This document shows, piece by piece, positions 48,671 to 48,820 of a stretch of 48,820 nt of DNA. The stretch covers positions 1 to 48,820 of the forward strand of contig NZ_JACJTD010000051.1 of the NCBI RefSeq assembly GCF_014698505.1, in the 5' to 3' direction. A program made the position numbers and the translations under genes. The notes under the pieces are model-generated. The model saw only the letters and a program-made list of their open reading frames with translations, was not told the DNA's origin and made no database searches. Origin of the DNA: Nostoc foliaceum FACHB-393 (GTDB taxonomy: Bacteria > Cyanobacteriota > Cyanobacteriia > Cyanobacteriales > Nostocaceae). Within the stretch, counting starts at the first letter, position 1. Each line of letters starts with the position of its first letter.

Positions 48671-48820
48671 TCGCTTACCTCCTGTTTATAGAGCTACGGT
48701 GTACACACAAGTAGACCTAGAGCGAGTTTCCAGCCAAGAAAGGTGGATTCAAACTGATAAAGTCCACGAACTAAAGTAATAATTCCCGCAGGTTTTTGAG
48801 ACCTATAACCAGACCAGCCA

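Overview
The window is chromosomal DNA of a filamentous, heterocyst-forming cyanobacterium of the Nostoc/Anabaena type. The evidence is the very frequent GCGATCGC-type (HIP1) octamers, heptameric tandem repeats (ATTACGA, ATTGGTC), cyanobacterial housekeeping genes, and above all a hetF gene (CHAT-type caspase-like protease) divergent from a tandem array that looks like the heterocyst small RNA NsiR1. All functional calls come from reading motifs and family resemblance; no database search was run.

Layout. 1-128 holds a truncated end of a probable IS200/IS605-type element, then a terminator hairpin and leftward recA. About 2.1-8.4 kb is a rightward housekeeping block: a Phd/RelE-type toxin-antitoxin pair, xseA-xseB (exonuclease VII), an FAD monooxygenase, a sucrose-phosphatase-like HAD enzyme, ruvA and a bioF-like enzyme. 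A leftward histidine phosphatase follows, then a giant PAS/GAF hybrid histidine kinase (9.7-14.8 kb), a MITE-like palindrome, an unrecognised gene, a Tpa1-like lumenal protein, and the murT-gatD pair that amidates lipid II. About 19.1-24.0 kb is accessory: two Uma2-family genes, a 21-bp tandem repeat and an LRR-Roc-COR-TIR protein.

The centre (24.1-28.1 kb) is the developmental locus. Leftward hetF is followed by nine units of a ~130-bp direct repeat. Seven units carry a TCCGGA-type (-35, DIF+) box exactly 16 nt before a -10-like hexamer, then a ~60-nt RNA ending in a G/C stem plus T-run. Remnants of dead genes and a SAM hydroxide adenosyltransferase come next. At 29.7-32.7 kb is an uncharacterised pair: a membrane protein and an Hsp70/actin-fold ATPase with a hydrophobic C-terminal segment. 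A P2-type cation ATPase and an archease-rtcB pair (RNA ligation/repair) follow. From 38.05 to 40.88 kb the DNA is AT-rich and accessory: a pentapeptide-repeat membrane protein, a tiny Cys-rich protein, strong hairpins and a gene broken by one in-frame TGA. The right end is leftward: a UPF0182 membrane protein, a copper-type P1B ATPase with a YHS domain and an adjacent YHS fragment, a DUF305 protein, and a baeRF-like protein.

Best candidates for a second look: the NsiR1-like array with two promoter-less units; the Hsp70-like/membrane protein pair; the LRR-ROCO-TIR protein with nearly identical LRR units; the gene with an in-frame TGA; and several genes whose ends or starts are built from mobile short repeats (xseA, gatD, bioF).
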